From positions 1-7,055 of the forward strand of contig JAOUIM010000190.1 of NCBI GenBank assembly GCA_029884035.1: a stretch of 7,055 bases of DNA, in the 5' to 3' direction. The stretch is from Aquincola sp. (GTDB lineage Bacteria; Pseudomonadota; Gammaproteobacteria; Burkholderiales; Burkholderiaceae_C). The position numbers and the translations under genes are program-made. Positions 1 through 5,868 of the stretch are shown here, piece by piece. Positions within the stretch are counted from its first letter, which is position 1; each line of letters opens with the position of its first letter. The notes beneath the pieces were generated by a model. It saw nothing but the letters and a program-made list of their open reading frames with translations. It was not told the DNA's origin and made no database searches.

Positions 1-570
1 GAGAAGGGCATGAAGGGCTCGATCGCGCGCGCACAGGAACTCGTCGCCGCCACCCCGGGCGCCTGGATGCCCCAGCAGTTCGAGAACGAGGCCAACATCG
101 CGGTGCACGTTCGCACCACGGCTGAAGAGATCGCGCGCGACTTCCCCGAGGGCCTCGACGCGCTGATCACCGGCGTAGGCACCGGCGGCCACATCACTGG
201 CTGCGCGATGGTGCTCAAGAAACGCTGGCCGAAGCTCAAGGTGTTCGCCGTCGAGCCCTCCGCCAGCCCGGTCATCAGCGGCGGCCAGCCGAGCCCACAC
301 CCGATCCAGGGCATCGGCGCGGGCTTCGTGCCGAAGAACCTGCACACCGCGCTGCTAGACGGCGTGATCCAGGTCGACGCCGAGGAGGCACGCGAAATGG
401 CGCGCCGCTGCGTGCGCGAGGAAGGCATGCTGGTGGGCATCTCCAGCGGCGCCACGCTGGCCGCGATCGCCAGAAAGCTGCCCGAGCTCGACGCCAAGGC
501 GCGCGTGCTCGGCTTCAACTACGACACTGGCGAGCGCTACCTGTCGATCGAGGGCTTCCTGCCGGCCTGA
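1..570 (+). CDS. cysK: Cysteine synthase A (O-acetylserine sulfhydrylase), 3' part, 5' end outside window
   Basis: PLP-dependent enzyme of the cytosol that makes L-cysteine from O-acetylserine and sulfide, the last step of sulfur assimilation. The frame is open from base 1, so the start lies upstream. The 189 visible residues are roughly the last 60% of a protein that is usually a little over 300 residues. Visible signatures are the EKGMKGSIARA segment, the glycine-rich PLP-phosphate loop GVGTGGHITG, the stretch AVEPSASPVISGG followed by PIQGIGAGFVP, the cofactor-region GISSGA motif, and a C-terminal DTGERYLS. The GTGG loop and QGIGAGF fit CysK better than CysM. The loop has His where E. coli CysK has Thr; from memory this is common in Burkholderiales homologues, so I do not read it as loss of function. 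The next gene is convergent, so this gene ends its own transcription unit on this side. Confidence 0.9.
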   Translation, partial: EKGMKGSIARAQELVAATPGAWMPQQFENEANIAVHVRTTAEEIARDFPEGLDALITGVGTGGHITGCAMVLKKRWPKLKVFAVEPSASPVISGGQPSPHPIQGIGAGFVPKNLHTALLDGVIQVDAEEAREMARRCVREEGMLVGISSGATLAAIARKLPELDAKARVLGFNYDTGERYLSIEGFLPA

Positions 571-579
571 GGCGGTATT

Positions 580-598
580 GCCGGCGGGCGGAGCCGGC
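580..598 (+). terminator. Weak candidate hairpin terminator after cysK
   Basis: Ten bases after the cysK stop, GCCGGC (580-585) and GCCGGC (593-598) form a 6-bp all-GC stem with a 7-base loop. No good T-run follows (only TTT a few bases later), so this is at best a weak intrinsic terminator. The rest of 571-744, between the convergent cysK and DapA-like genes, holds only a 12-bp perfect palindrome CGCTCGCGAGCG at 630-641 and no coding signal that I trust. Confidence 0.3.
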
Positions 599-744
599 CC
601 GGAGGTTTCTGCAGTCGGCCACGGGCGGTCGCTCGCGAGCGTCGAGTTCAAGGCGGCGCGGCGATCCGTACCAGGCATCAAGTCCACGAGGATCGGTGGC
701 CGCTGCGCAGCGTGTCCGGTCTGTCACGAACGCGCCCGCGGCGC

Positions 745-1692
745 TCAGCCTGCGGCAGGCAGCCTCGCCCTCGCGTCGTGGCGCGCCAAGCGGCGCAGGA
801 GATGCTCGACCTCGGCACGCGACGTGGCCGTGAGTGCGGGTGCGGGTCGCCGCAAGGCCGCGCTGGCGAGCAGGCCGCGGCGCATCAGCAGGTACTTGCG
901 AACGGCCAGCCCGACACCGGGCTGCTGCTCGTAGCGCAGCAGCGGCAGGTGCGCGTCGAACAGGTCGTGCGCGGCCTCCCGTTCACCCGCTGCGACCAAC
1001 CGCACGACGTCGCACAGCATGTCCGGGAAGGCATAGCCGGTGTTGGCACCGTCGGCGCCGCGTGCCATCTCGTAGTCGAGGAACAGGCCGTTGTTGCCGC
1101 ACAGGATCGCGATGCGACGCATCTTTGCTTCCCGCTCAAAGGCGCGCAGCGCGCTGATCTTCTCGAGCCCCGGCCAGTCCTCGTGCTTGAGCATCATGCA
1201 GGAGGGCTGTTCGTCGACGATGCGGCGGATGACCTCGGGCGTCATCTGCACCGAGAAGGTCAGCGGGTAGTCCTGGATCACGAAGGGCACGTCGGGCCCG
1301 AGCGTCTCTGCGGCCTGCCGGTAGTAGCCGACGATCTGGTCGTCGGTGCGCAGCGTGTTCGGCGGGGCGATCATCACCCCTGCCGCGCCGGCGGCCAGGA
1401 CCTCCAGTGCGAGTTCGCGCATGGCCGCGAACCCGGGCGCTGAGACGCCGACGATGACCGGCAGCCCCGAAGCGCGCCGGATCATCCGGCCCGCTACGTC
1501 CACGCCCTCGGCGTGGGTGAGCTTGGCGGCCTCGCCGAGCTGCCCGAGCACGGTCAGTCCCGTCGCCCCAATGCCGAGGTAGAAGTCCACGAGGCGGTCA
1601 ATGGACGCCGCGTCGATGCGGCCGTCGTCGTGGAACGGGGTGGGCGCGATGGGGTAGACGCCTCGGGCGTCGGCGGTGAGTTTCATGGCCAT
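745..1692 (-). CDS. DapA-superfamily (dihydrodipicolinate synthase-like) aldolase/lyase
   Basis: A cytosolic class I aldolase or lyase of the DapA / N-acetylneuraminate lyase superfamily; the substrate is unknown. With the chosen start it has 315 residues, close to the usual size of about 290-310. The TIM-barrel opens with GVYPIAPTPFHDDGRID (residues 11-27). The Schiff-base Lys lies in MLKHED (Lys169) and the catalytic Tyr in VIQDYP (Tyr142). The usual GTTGE motif, which supplies the Thr-Thr pair of true dihydrodipicolinate synthase, reads GQLGE (50-54), so lysine biosynthesis is unlikely. Related Burkholderiales proteins of unknown role carry a similar LG-x-LGEA motif (from memory). Neither start has a clear ribosome site: ATG at 1692 and ATG at 1686 (MKLTADARG) are both possible. 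The frame stays open to 1782, but the extra residues do not resemble the family. The gene is convergent with cysK and divergent from the hydrolase. Confidence 0.85.
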   Translation of the reverse strand: MAMKLTADARGVYPIAPTPFHDDGRIDAASIDRLVDFYLGIGATGLTVLGQLGEAAKLTHAEGVDVAGRMIRRASGLPVIVGVSAPGFAAMRELALEVLAAGAAGVMIAPPNTLRTDDQIVGYYRQAAETLGPDVPFVIQDYPLTFSVQMTPEVIRRIVDEQPSCMMLKHEDWPGLEKISALRAFEREAKMRRIAILCGNNGLFLDYEMARGADGANTGYAFPDMLCDVVRLVAAGEREAAHDLFDAHLPLLRYEQQPGVGLAVRKYLLMRRGLLASAALRRPAPALTATSRAEVEHLLRRLARHDARARLPAAG

Positions 1693-2109
1693 TCGGACCG
1701 GTGGCGTCAGACCGGCCGATTGTGAGCCGCTGGCGTTCGAACCGCCTAAGCGCATGTCGGCGAAATGTGCCAAACGGACCATTCAACAGGCGGCACGCTA
1801 CCGCGGGTCTTGGCCGAGACTGCAAGTTCCCGGTCGTGCTCGACAAGGGCGATTCGATCTGGCCGCGGCTGACGGGCCGGTTTGTTGATTGGCGAGTTCA
1901 TCCACCCGGGCGACAGCACGCATACTTCACCGCGGTTGCGAACTGCCGCAACGCCCGACTTTCAACCATGGCAGCGACCCTGTCACGGGCGTGTGGGCAG
2001 CGACATCGTCAATCCCGCGCCAGGCCATTCATCCGGAGAGACACGCGCTGGTCCCACGCCGCCAAGCGAGAGAAGATGGAACTCCAGAGTTCCTATTGGC
2101 CATGACGCG
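1693..2109. other. Divergent intergenic region, 417 bp, with dyads
   Basis: This region separates the divergent DapA-like and hydrolase genes and should hold both promoters. I found no convincing -35/-10 pair for either. Dyads seen: GGCG-TTCGAAC-CGCC at 1732-1746 (4-bp stem, 7-base loop, 40 bases before the DapA-like start); GTTGCG-AACTGC-CGCAAC at 1935-1952; and a stronger one at 2078-2093, listed separately. Open frames here are long only because the DNA is GC-rich; none has a recognisable protein or a good ribosome site. The length is large for this genome style, which fits a regulated divergent promoter, but no regulator gene is adjacent. Confidence 0.5.
2078..2093. promoter_or_regulatory. 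Inverted repeat upstream of the hydrolase, candidate operator
   Basis: GGAACTC-CA-GAGTTCC is a perfect 7-bp inverted repeat with a 2-base centre, ending 16 bases before the hydrolase ATG. The short centre makes it a poor RNA hairpin but a good binding site for a dimeric repressor such as a TetR- or GntR-type protein. The regulator and its gene are not identified in this window. Confidence 0.4.
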
Positions 2110-3249
2110 ATGAATAGCACCGCCGGACCACTGGCCTACACCGAATCGCCTGTCGTGCCCGGCGTGCGCTCGCGCTTCGTCGACACCGCAACCGGCCTGC
2201 GCATGCACCTGCTCGAGGCCGGCACTGCTGGGCGGCCCGTGGTGCTGCTGCTGCATGGTTTTCCGGAGCTCGCGTTCAGCTGGCGCCACCAGCTGCCGGC
2301 ACTGGCCGCCGCGGGCTACCACGCGATCGCGCCCGACCAGCGCGGCTACGGCCGGACCACCGGCTGGGACGGCCGCTTCGAGGCCGACCTCACGCCGTAC
2401 CGGCTGTTCCACCTCGCGCGCGACGCGCTCGCCCTGGTGCGCGCGCTTGGACTGGCCGAGGTCGTGGCGGTGATCGGCCATGATTTCGGCTCTTTCGTCG
2501 CTGGCTGTTGCGCGCTGATGCGACCGGACGTGTTCCGTGCCGTCGCGCTGATGAGCGCGCCGTTCGGCGGCGCGCCGCGTCTGGGCGCCGCACCGCCGCT
2601 CGACGTGCCGGCGGCGCTGGCCGGGCTCGACCCGCCGCGGCGGCACTACCAGTGGTACTACTCGACGCCCCAGGCCGATCTCGACATGCACCACCCGCCA
2701 GAGGGGCTGCACCGCTTCCTGCGCGCGTACTACCACGTGAAGAGTGCCGACTGGCCGCAAAACGACCCGCGTCCTTTGAAGGGCTGGAGTGCCACCGAGC
2801 TGGCGACGCTGCCGCACTACTACGTGATGCCGGCCGGCCTGGGCATGCCGGCGGCCGTCGCGCCGCATGCGCCTGCCGCTGATGACCCGGCGCCGCAGCG
2901 CTGGCTGCCCGATGCCGAGCTCGCTGTCTACACGTCCGAGTTCGAGCGCACCGGCTTCCAGGGTGGGTTGAACTGGTACCGCTGCATCACCGACCCAGCG
3001 CAGCTCGTCGAGCTGACGCTGTTCGACGGCCGCCGCATCGAGGCGCCCGCGTGCTACATCGCCGGCGCCGCCGACTGGGGCATCTTCCAGAACCCGGGCG
3101 CGTTCGAGCGCATGCAGCGCGAGGCCTGCGCGCGATGGCTCGGCGTGCACCTCGTGCCGGGCGCGGGGCACTGGGTGCAGCAGGAACAGCCGGCGCAGGT
3201 CGATGCGCTGCTGCTGGAGTTCCTGCAGCGCTCGCGCGAGGTTCCCTGA
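2110..3249 (+). CDS. Alpha/beta hydrolase, epoxide hydrolase type
   Basis: A 379-residue soluble alpha/beta hydrolase that probably opens epoxides to diols through an Asp ester intermediate. Motifs in order: HGFPE (49-53, oxyanion region), APDQRGYGRT (74-83), nucleophile elbow GHDFGS with Asp125, a Tyr-rich cap segment HYQWYY (179-184), GFQGGLNWYR (282-291) with the second cap Tyr likely at 290, the acid Asp322 in GAADWG, and the catalytic His354 in GAGHWVQ. Asp rather than Ser at the nucleophile, with cap tyrosines and GGLNWYR, is typical of epoxide hydrolases; haloalkane dehalogenases, which also use Asp, lack that cap motif. The frame is open back to 1882, but those 76 residues look random and the family begins near residue 14 here, so ATG 2110 is preferred despite a poor ribosome site. 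No signal peptide is seen. The substrate is unknown. Confidence 0.85.
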   Translation: MNSTAGPLAYTESPVVPGVRSRFVDTATGLRMHLLEAGTAGRPVVLLLHGFPELAFSWRHQLPALAAAGYHAIAPDQRGYGRTTGWDGRFEADLTPYRLFHLARDALALVRALGLAEVVAVIGHDFGSFVAGCCALMRPDVFRAVALMSAPFGGAPRLGAAPPLDVPAALAGLDPPRRHYQWYYSTPQADLDMHHPPEGLHRFLRAYYHVKSADWPQNDPRPLKGWSATELATLPHYYVMPAGLGMPAAVAPHAPAADDPAPQRWLPDAELAVYTSEFERTGFQGGLNWYRCITDPAQLVELTLFDGRRIEAPACYIAGAADWGIFQNPGAFERMQREACARWLGVHLVPGAGHWVQQEQPAQVDALLLEFLQRSREVP

Positions 3250-3304
3250 GCGGGACCGTGCACTCGCGCGCACGCCAACCACCAAGCGATGTGCAGAAAG
3301 CCCG

Positions 3305-3820
3305 TCAGCCGCTGCTGCGCTGGACTGTGGCCGACAGCTGCGGCGGAGTGCGCAAGGTCTGATAGATCACGCAGTACCGCTCGGTCAACTTCAGCAGCGT
3401 GGCGAGTTGCTCGTCACTGGCGTCCGTGTCGACTTCGAAGCGCAGGCGGATGTCGGTGATGCCCACCGGCACGTCCTTCGCCAGCCCAAGCGTGCCGCGG
3501 AAGTCGCCCGTGCCTTCGACCATGACCTGTGCCGAACGAAAGCCGATGCCCATTGCGGTGGCGACCACATTGAACGTGACGCCGGTACAGGCGACCAATG
3601 ACTCCAGCAACAAGTCACCCGAACAGGCCTCGCTACTGCCGCCGCCAGCCTTTTCGTGCAATCCGGCGTCGTACCGCGCGAAACCGGTTTCGATGCGCAC
3701 CGAAGGTCGGTCGGTCAGCAGCGTTCCCGTGGCGCGGAACTTGTGCACGGCTGCTTCTGGGTGCTCCTTGTAGCGAGCCTTGATCGGGGCCTGAAGTTCG
3801 CGCAGCTTTTCGGGCGTCAT
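3305..3820 (-). CDS. OsmC/Ohr-family peroxidase-like protein
   Basis: A 171-residue cytosolic protein of the OsmC family, whose members reduce organic or fatty-acid hydroperoxides with paired cysteines. The presumed peroxidatic Cys78 lies in LVACTGVTF and the resolving Cys150 in TERYCVIYQTL, both in their expected places. A further Cys66 sits in SEACSGD. The pattern GDFRGTLGLAKDVPVG in the middle is typical of the broader OsmC-like (YhfA-type) branch rather than classic Ohr, so whether it is a true peroxidase is not settled. The chosen start, MTPEKLRELQAP, drops 29 Arg-rich residues of the longer open frame (to 3907) that do not look like the family. No strong ribosome site is seen. The gene is convergent with the hydrolase, 55 bp apart, and reads away from the toxin-antitoxin block. 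Confidence 0.85.
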   Translation of the reverse strand: MTPEKLRELQAPIKARYKEHPEAAVHKFRATGTLLTDRPSVRIETGFARYDAGLHEKAGGGSSEACSGDLLLESLVACTGVTFNVVATAMGIGFRSAQVMVEGTGDFRGTLGLAKDVPVGITDIRLRFEVDTDASDEQLATLLKLTERYCVIYQTLRTPPQLSATVQRSSG

Positions 3821-4045
3821 TTTTGATGCTACCGCGAGGTTCCACCTGACCGAGCTCGGCAGTCGCCGAGGTTGCTGCCGGGAGGGTCGACGACCGCTGC
3901 GCGTCAAGGAGTGTCACGTCGCGGTCGCTGGTGGCCGAACGCTCATGGCCTATTCTGGTAAAAAACGCGCTGGTCGCGGTTGTTCAGAATGCAGGCTGGC
4001 GGCACAGTGCGGTGCCACGGGCGTGTCTGCTCTTGCAGGCAAGTT
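3821..4045. other. Upstream region of the OsmC-like gene and left border of the toxin-antitoxin block
   Basis: Together with the repeat element that follows, this makes a 318-bp stretch without a gene. Near the OsmC-like start lies a 6-bp stem with a 4-base loop, CTCGGC-AGTC-GCCGAG (3855-3870), overlapping the 10-bp palindrome CCGAGCTCGG (3850-3859); both could be operators or leader structure. From about 3950 the composition changes and a run of six A appears (3960-3965). A partial repeat copy starts at 3990: TGCAGGC (3990-3996) and GTGCGG (4007-4012) recur at 4034-4040 and 4052-4057. No promoter could be placed with confidence for the OsmC-like gene. Confidence 0.45.
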
Positions 4046-4099
4046 GGCACTGTGCGGCAACCGCCGTCGCCCTAGAACTAAGTTCGGCATCACAGTGCC
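4046..4099. repeat. Left inverted-repeat element flanking the toxin-antitoxin block
   Basis: A 54-bp element that begins GGCACTGTGC and ends CACAGTGCC, so its ends are inverted copies of each other (9 bp paired). An outer pair, GCAAGT (4039-4044) with ACTTGC (4102-4107), extends the dyad after a small bulge. The middle holds GCCCTAGAAC (4069-4078). The same ends and the same 10-bp middle occur in the element on the right side of the toxin-antitoxin genes, in the same orientation. CTAG is a rare tetranucleotide in many bacteria, which makes the shared middle more notable. It ends 39 bases before the toxin start. Confidence 0.7.
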
Positions 4100-4103
4100 C
4101 CAC

Positions 4104-4132
4104 TTGCGGCGGGTTAGCATCTTTGCTAACAT
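4104..4132 (+). promoter_or_regulatory. Candidate sigma-70 promoter of the toxin-antitoxin operon
   Basis: TTGCGG (4104-4109) and TAACAT (4127-4132) are separated by exactly 17 bp, the ideal spacing. The matches to consensus are modest (3/6 and 4/6). Transcription would begin near 4138-4140, at the toxin GTG itself, giving a leaderless or nearly leaderless message. This agrees with the lack of any Shine-Dalgarno sequence before the toxin. Confidence 0.45.
4113..4130. promoter_or_regulatory. Palindromic operator, probable antitoxin binding site
   Basis: GTTAGCA-TCTT-TGCTAAC is a perfect 7-bp inverted repeat with a 4-base centre, lying 8 bases before the toxin start and overlapping the candidate -10 box. 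HigA-type antitoxins of the XRE family are known to bind such dyads and repress their own operon, so binding here would block RNA polymerase. The binding itself is inference from position and symmetry. Confidence 0.65.
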
Positions 4133-4138
4133 TGCGAC

Positions 4139-4465
4139 GTGGCGTACGAGATTGAGTACTTTCATCCAAGGGTCCTAGCCGAGATCGAGGCTTGGCCGGT
4201 CGATGTGCTCGCTGACTACGCGCACCTCGTCGAATTACTCATCGAGTACGGTCCGAACCTCCGATTGCCTCACTCTCGGGCCATGGGTGATGGGCTCTTC
4301 GAGTTGCGACCTCGCGGCAGATCCGGTATCGGTCGAGCGTTCTATTGCTTCCTGGTTGGCAAACGCGTAGTTGTAGTGCACGCTTTCGTAAAGAAGACCC
4401 AACAGACCCCAGACAAGGAGCTCAGGCTAGCTCGCAAGAGAATGAAGGAGTTGACCAATGACTGA
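4139..4465 (+). CDS. higB: HigB/RelE-type toxin, phage Gp49-like family
   Basis: A 108-residue toxin of the RelE/HigB superfamily, phage-derived Gp49-like branch; relatives are mRNA endonucleases that cut messages on the ribosome. Family marks visible are DGLFELRPRG (51-60), RAFYCFLVGKRVVVVHAF (66-83), and KKTQQTP (85-91), followed by a Lys/Arg-rich C-terminal helix with the usual A-R-K-R pattern. The basic residues there and Arg57 are the likely RNA-binding or catalytic residues. The start is GTG at 4139; there is no in-frame ATG before residue 49 and no Shine-Dalgarno, consistent with leaderless translation from the promoter just upstream. It overlaps the antitoxin gene by 8 bp, toxin first, as in higBA loci. 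GC content is lower than in neighbouring genes, suggesting acquisition by transfer. The exact subfamily name is uncertain. Confidence 0.88.
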   Translation: MAYEIEYFHPRVLAEIEAWPVDVLADYAHLVELLIEYGPNLRLPHSRAMGDGLFELRPRGRSGIGRAFYCFLVGKRVVVVHAFVKKTQQTPDKELRLARKRMKELTND

Positions 4466-4769
4466 ACTCAAGCACACCCCTGTTCGTCACGATCACAAGG
4501 CCTTCCTGGCCAAGGCCAGTGGCCGCAAGGGTTTCAAGGAAGCCTATGTCGAGCTTGAGATCGAGTACCAGGTCATCGATCAACTTCTCAAAGCCCGTAC
4601 CCGCGCTGGCCTCACTCAGGACGCTGTGGCCGAACGGATGGGAACCACCAAGAGTGCAGTTTCTCGCCTCGAAAGCTCTGGAAAGCACGCGCCTTCGCTA
4701 GGCACGTTGAGGCGCTATGCGCAGGCCGTCGGTTGTGATCTTCAGGTAAAGCTCGTGCCGCAGAAGTGA
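4458..4769 (+). CDS. higA: XRE-family antitoxin, HigA type
   Basis: A 103-residue DNA-binding antitoxin that should neutralise the preceding toxin and repress the operon. Residues about 45-98 form an XRE/Cro-type helix-turn-helix: GLTQDAVAERMG (51-62), then TTKSAVSRLESS (63-74) as the recognition helix region, then LGTLRRYAQAVGCDL (81-95). The first 44 residues are charged and helical-looking and probably make the toxin contact. A good ribosome site AAGGAG (4445-4450) lies 7 bases before the ATG, inside the end of the toxin gene, whereas the toxin has none. That difference would favour antitoxin synthesis, as expected for such systems. The start overlaps the toxin stop region by 8 bp, so the two genes are translated from one message. 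Confidence 0.9.
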   Translation: MTELKHTPVRHDHKAFLAKASGRKGFKEAYVELEIEYQVIDQLLKARTRAGLTQDAVAERMGTTKSAVSRLESSGKHAPSLGTLRRYAQAVGCDLQVKLVPQK

Positions 4770-4795
4770 CGCCGAACCTCTTGGTCGAACGGACC

Positions 4796-4860
4796 CGCAA
4801 CGGCACTGTGCCGCGAAGTGCCCTAGAACATGGTGCACCTCGCGGCACAGTGCCATTGCG
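4796..4860. repeat. Right inverted-repeat element: 26-bp stem, 13-base loop
   Basis: Arms 4796-4821 and 4835-4860 are inverted copies over 26 positions with only two mismatches; the loop is 4822-4834. The inner 53 bp (4802-4854) match the left element in starting GGCACTGTGC, ending CACAGTGCC and carrying GCCCTAGAAC (4820-4829). Each arm also holds the 11-bp near-palindrome GGCAC-N-GTGCC. The element begins 26 bases after the antitoxin stop and ends 45 bases before the methyltransferase ATG. There is no T-run, so it is not a standard intrinsic terminator, though so strong a hairpin could still stop or stabilise the toxin-antitoxin message. Confidence 0.8.
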
Positions 4861-4905
4861 AGCCGCTCACCGCGGACGATAGGCAGCGCAACGAAGGGGA
4901 CAACG

Positions 4906-5742
4906 ATGACAGACCCGTCGCAAGTCAACGACACCGTCCAGGCGCACTACGCCCGTTCCGGTGTGGGTGGTCTCATCCTCGCTGCACTCGAACAGGCCGG
5001 CAAAGACCTGAACCGGCTCACGCCCGAAGACCTGGCACCCATCGATGAATTCCACATTCGCGGTCGGGCAGCGACGCTCGAACTGGCTCGAATTGCGCGG
5101 GTCGACTCCTCGAAACGCGTGCTCGATGTAGGCAGCGGCGTTGGCGGAACCTCCCGTTGCCTTGCTCGGGAGTTCGGCTGCCATGTCACCGGCATCGACC
5201 TCACCGAGGAGTACTGCATCGCCGCTGCAATGCTTTCGGACCGGATTGGCCTCGCCGAACTCGTCGACTATCGCCAAGGCGATGCAACGAATTTGCCGTT
5301 TCCGGATGCTTCGTTTGACATCGTGTGGACGGAGCATGCCGCGATGAATATCCCGGACAAGCCGAGGCTATACAGGGAGATGCATCGCGTCCTCAAGCCA
5401 GGGGGCACGCTCGCGATCTACGACGTTCTTGCCGGGCCATCCGGCCCCGTGCTCTTCCCGGTTCCCTGGGCACGTACCGCTGCGGCGAGCTTTCTCGTGA
5501 CGCCGGACGAATTGCGCAGCCTCCTCGAAGAAGCCGGGTTCACCATCGCGGCATGGTTGGATACAACCGATGCCGCGCGTGCCTGGTTCGTCGCGCTGGC
5601 AGAGAAGATCCGCAAAGAGGGCATGCCGCCGCTCGGCTTTCATGTGCTGCTCGGATCGGACTTTCAGGCCATGGCGCAGAACCAGCGGCGCAATCTGGAA
5701 GACGGCCGGATTGTCCTGGCACAGGTCGTCGCCAAGAGATAG
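4906..5742 (+). CDS. Class I SAM-dependent methyltransferase (type 11, small-molecule)
   Basis: A 278-residue cytosolic methyltransferase with a Rossmann fold that transfers a methyl group from S-adenosylmethionine, probably to a small molecule. Motif I is VLDVGSGVGG (72-81), the ribose-binding acidic residue lies in GIDLT (96-100), the adenine/SAM segment is GDATNLPFPDASFDIVW (125-141), and RVLKPGGTLAIYD (161-173) is the typical strand 5 region. The first 65 residues, including IDEFHIRGRAATLELA (46-61), form the usual N-terminal helical lid seen in UbiE/Coq5-like and sarcosine/dimethylglycine-type enzymes. The acceptor cannot be told. A ribosome site AAGGGGA (4894-4900) supports the ATG at 4906. 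The gene is convergent with hrcA across a 126-bp gap. It may receive read-through from the toxin-antitoxin operon unless the hairpin before it stops transcription. Confidence 0.85.
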   Translation: MTDPSQVNDTVQAHYARSGVGGLILAALEQAGKDLNRLTPEDLAPIDEFHIRGRAATLELARIARVDSSKRVLDVGSGVGGTSRCLAREFGCHVTGIDLTEEYCIAAAMLSDRIGLAELVDYRQGDATNLPFPDASFDIVWTEHAAMNIPDKPRLYREMHRVLKPGGTLAIYDVLAGPSGPVLFPVPWARTAAASFLVTPDELRSLLEEAGFTIAAWLDTTDAARAWFVALAEKIRKEGMPPLGFHVLLGSDFQAMAQNQRRNLEDGRIVLAQVVAKR

Positions 5743-5790
5743 ACGCTGCCTACCCCGGCGAGCCACTGACGGCCAATGGCGGACGCAGCA

Positions 5791-5835
5791 GACGCCGAAC
5801 GTTGAGCGTCCCCGCCTGTAGGCGACGAGTCGGGG
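5791..5835. terminator. Dyads between the convergent methyltransferase and hrcA genes
   Basis: Two small dyads lie in the 126-bp gap: GACGC-CGAACGTTGA-GCGTC (5791-5810), whose 6-bp centre AACGTT is itself palindromic, and a nested pair CCCCG (5810-5814) / CGGGG (5831-5835) enclosing CGCCT-GT-AGGCG (5813-5824). They are placed where a bidirectional terminator would be, but there is no T-run on either strand, so this is a weak call. Confidence 0.25.
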
Positions 5836-5868
5836 GCGATGAACTTGCGCAACGGGTCGAATTCGCCC

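Noticed and set aside
745..1443. Long plus-strand open frames opposite the DapA-like gene, and similar ones opposite the hydrolase
   Set aside because: These are mirror frames of high-GC coding DNA; the opposite strands carry clear family motifs and these do not.
1732..1746. tRNA T-arm-like sequence GGCG-TTCGAAC-CGCC, possible tRNA or att remnant
   Set aside because: The loop fits the T-loop pattern, but there is no CCA end, no pairing acceptor strand and no anticodon arm at the right distance; a 4-bp stem can arise by chance.
1755..1785. Sigma-54 promoter (TGGCAC on the minus strand) before the DapA-like gene
   Set aside because: The -24 half fits, but the -12 GC is not at the required spacing.
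1882..2109. Longer N-terminus for the epoxide hydrolase (76 extra residues)
   Set aside because: The extra residues are not hydrophobic like a signal peptide and look like translated non-coding GC-rich DNA; they also contain the 2078-2093 dyad, and the family begins near the ATG at 2110.
4114..4129. CIRCE element (HrcA operator) upstream of the toxin
   Set aside because: The half-sites TTAGCA and TGCTAA resemble the outer bases of CIRCE, but the inner CTC/GAG and the 9-base spacer are missing; the position fits an antitoxin operator better.
4039..4130. Integron attC site next to the toxin-antitoxin genes
   Set aside because: Cassette arrays often carry toxin-antitoxin pairs and the repeats fold, but the required RYYYAAC left box and GTTRRRY right box are not present at the ends of either element; GTTAGCA fails the last positions and is part of a GTT...AAC dyad of the opposite sense.
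3945..4178. Possible 77-residue Cys-containing protein starting MAYSGKKRAG
   Set aside because: It has no ribosome site, runs straight through the left repeat element and operator and into the toxin gene, and resembles no family I know.
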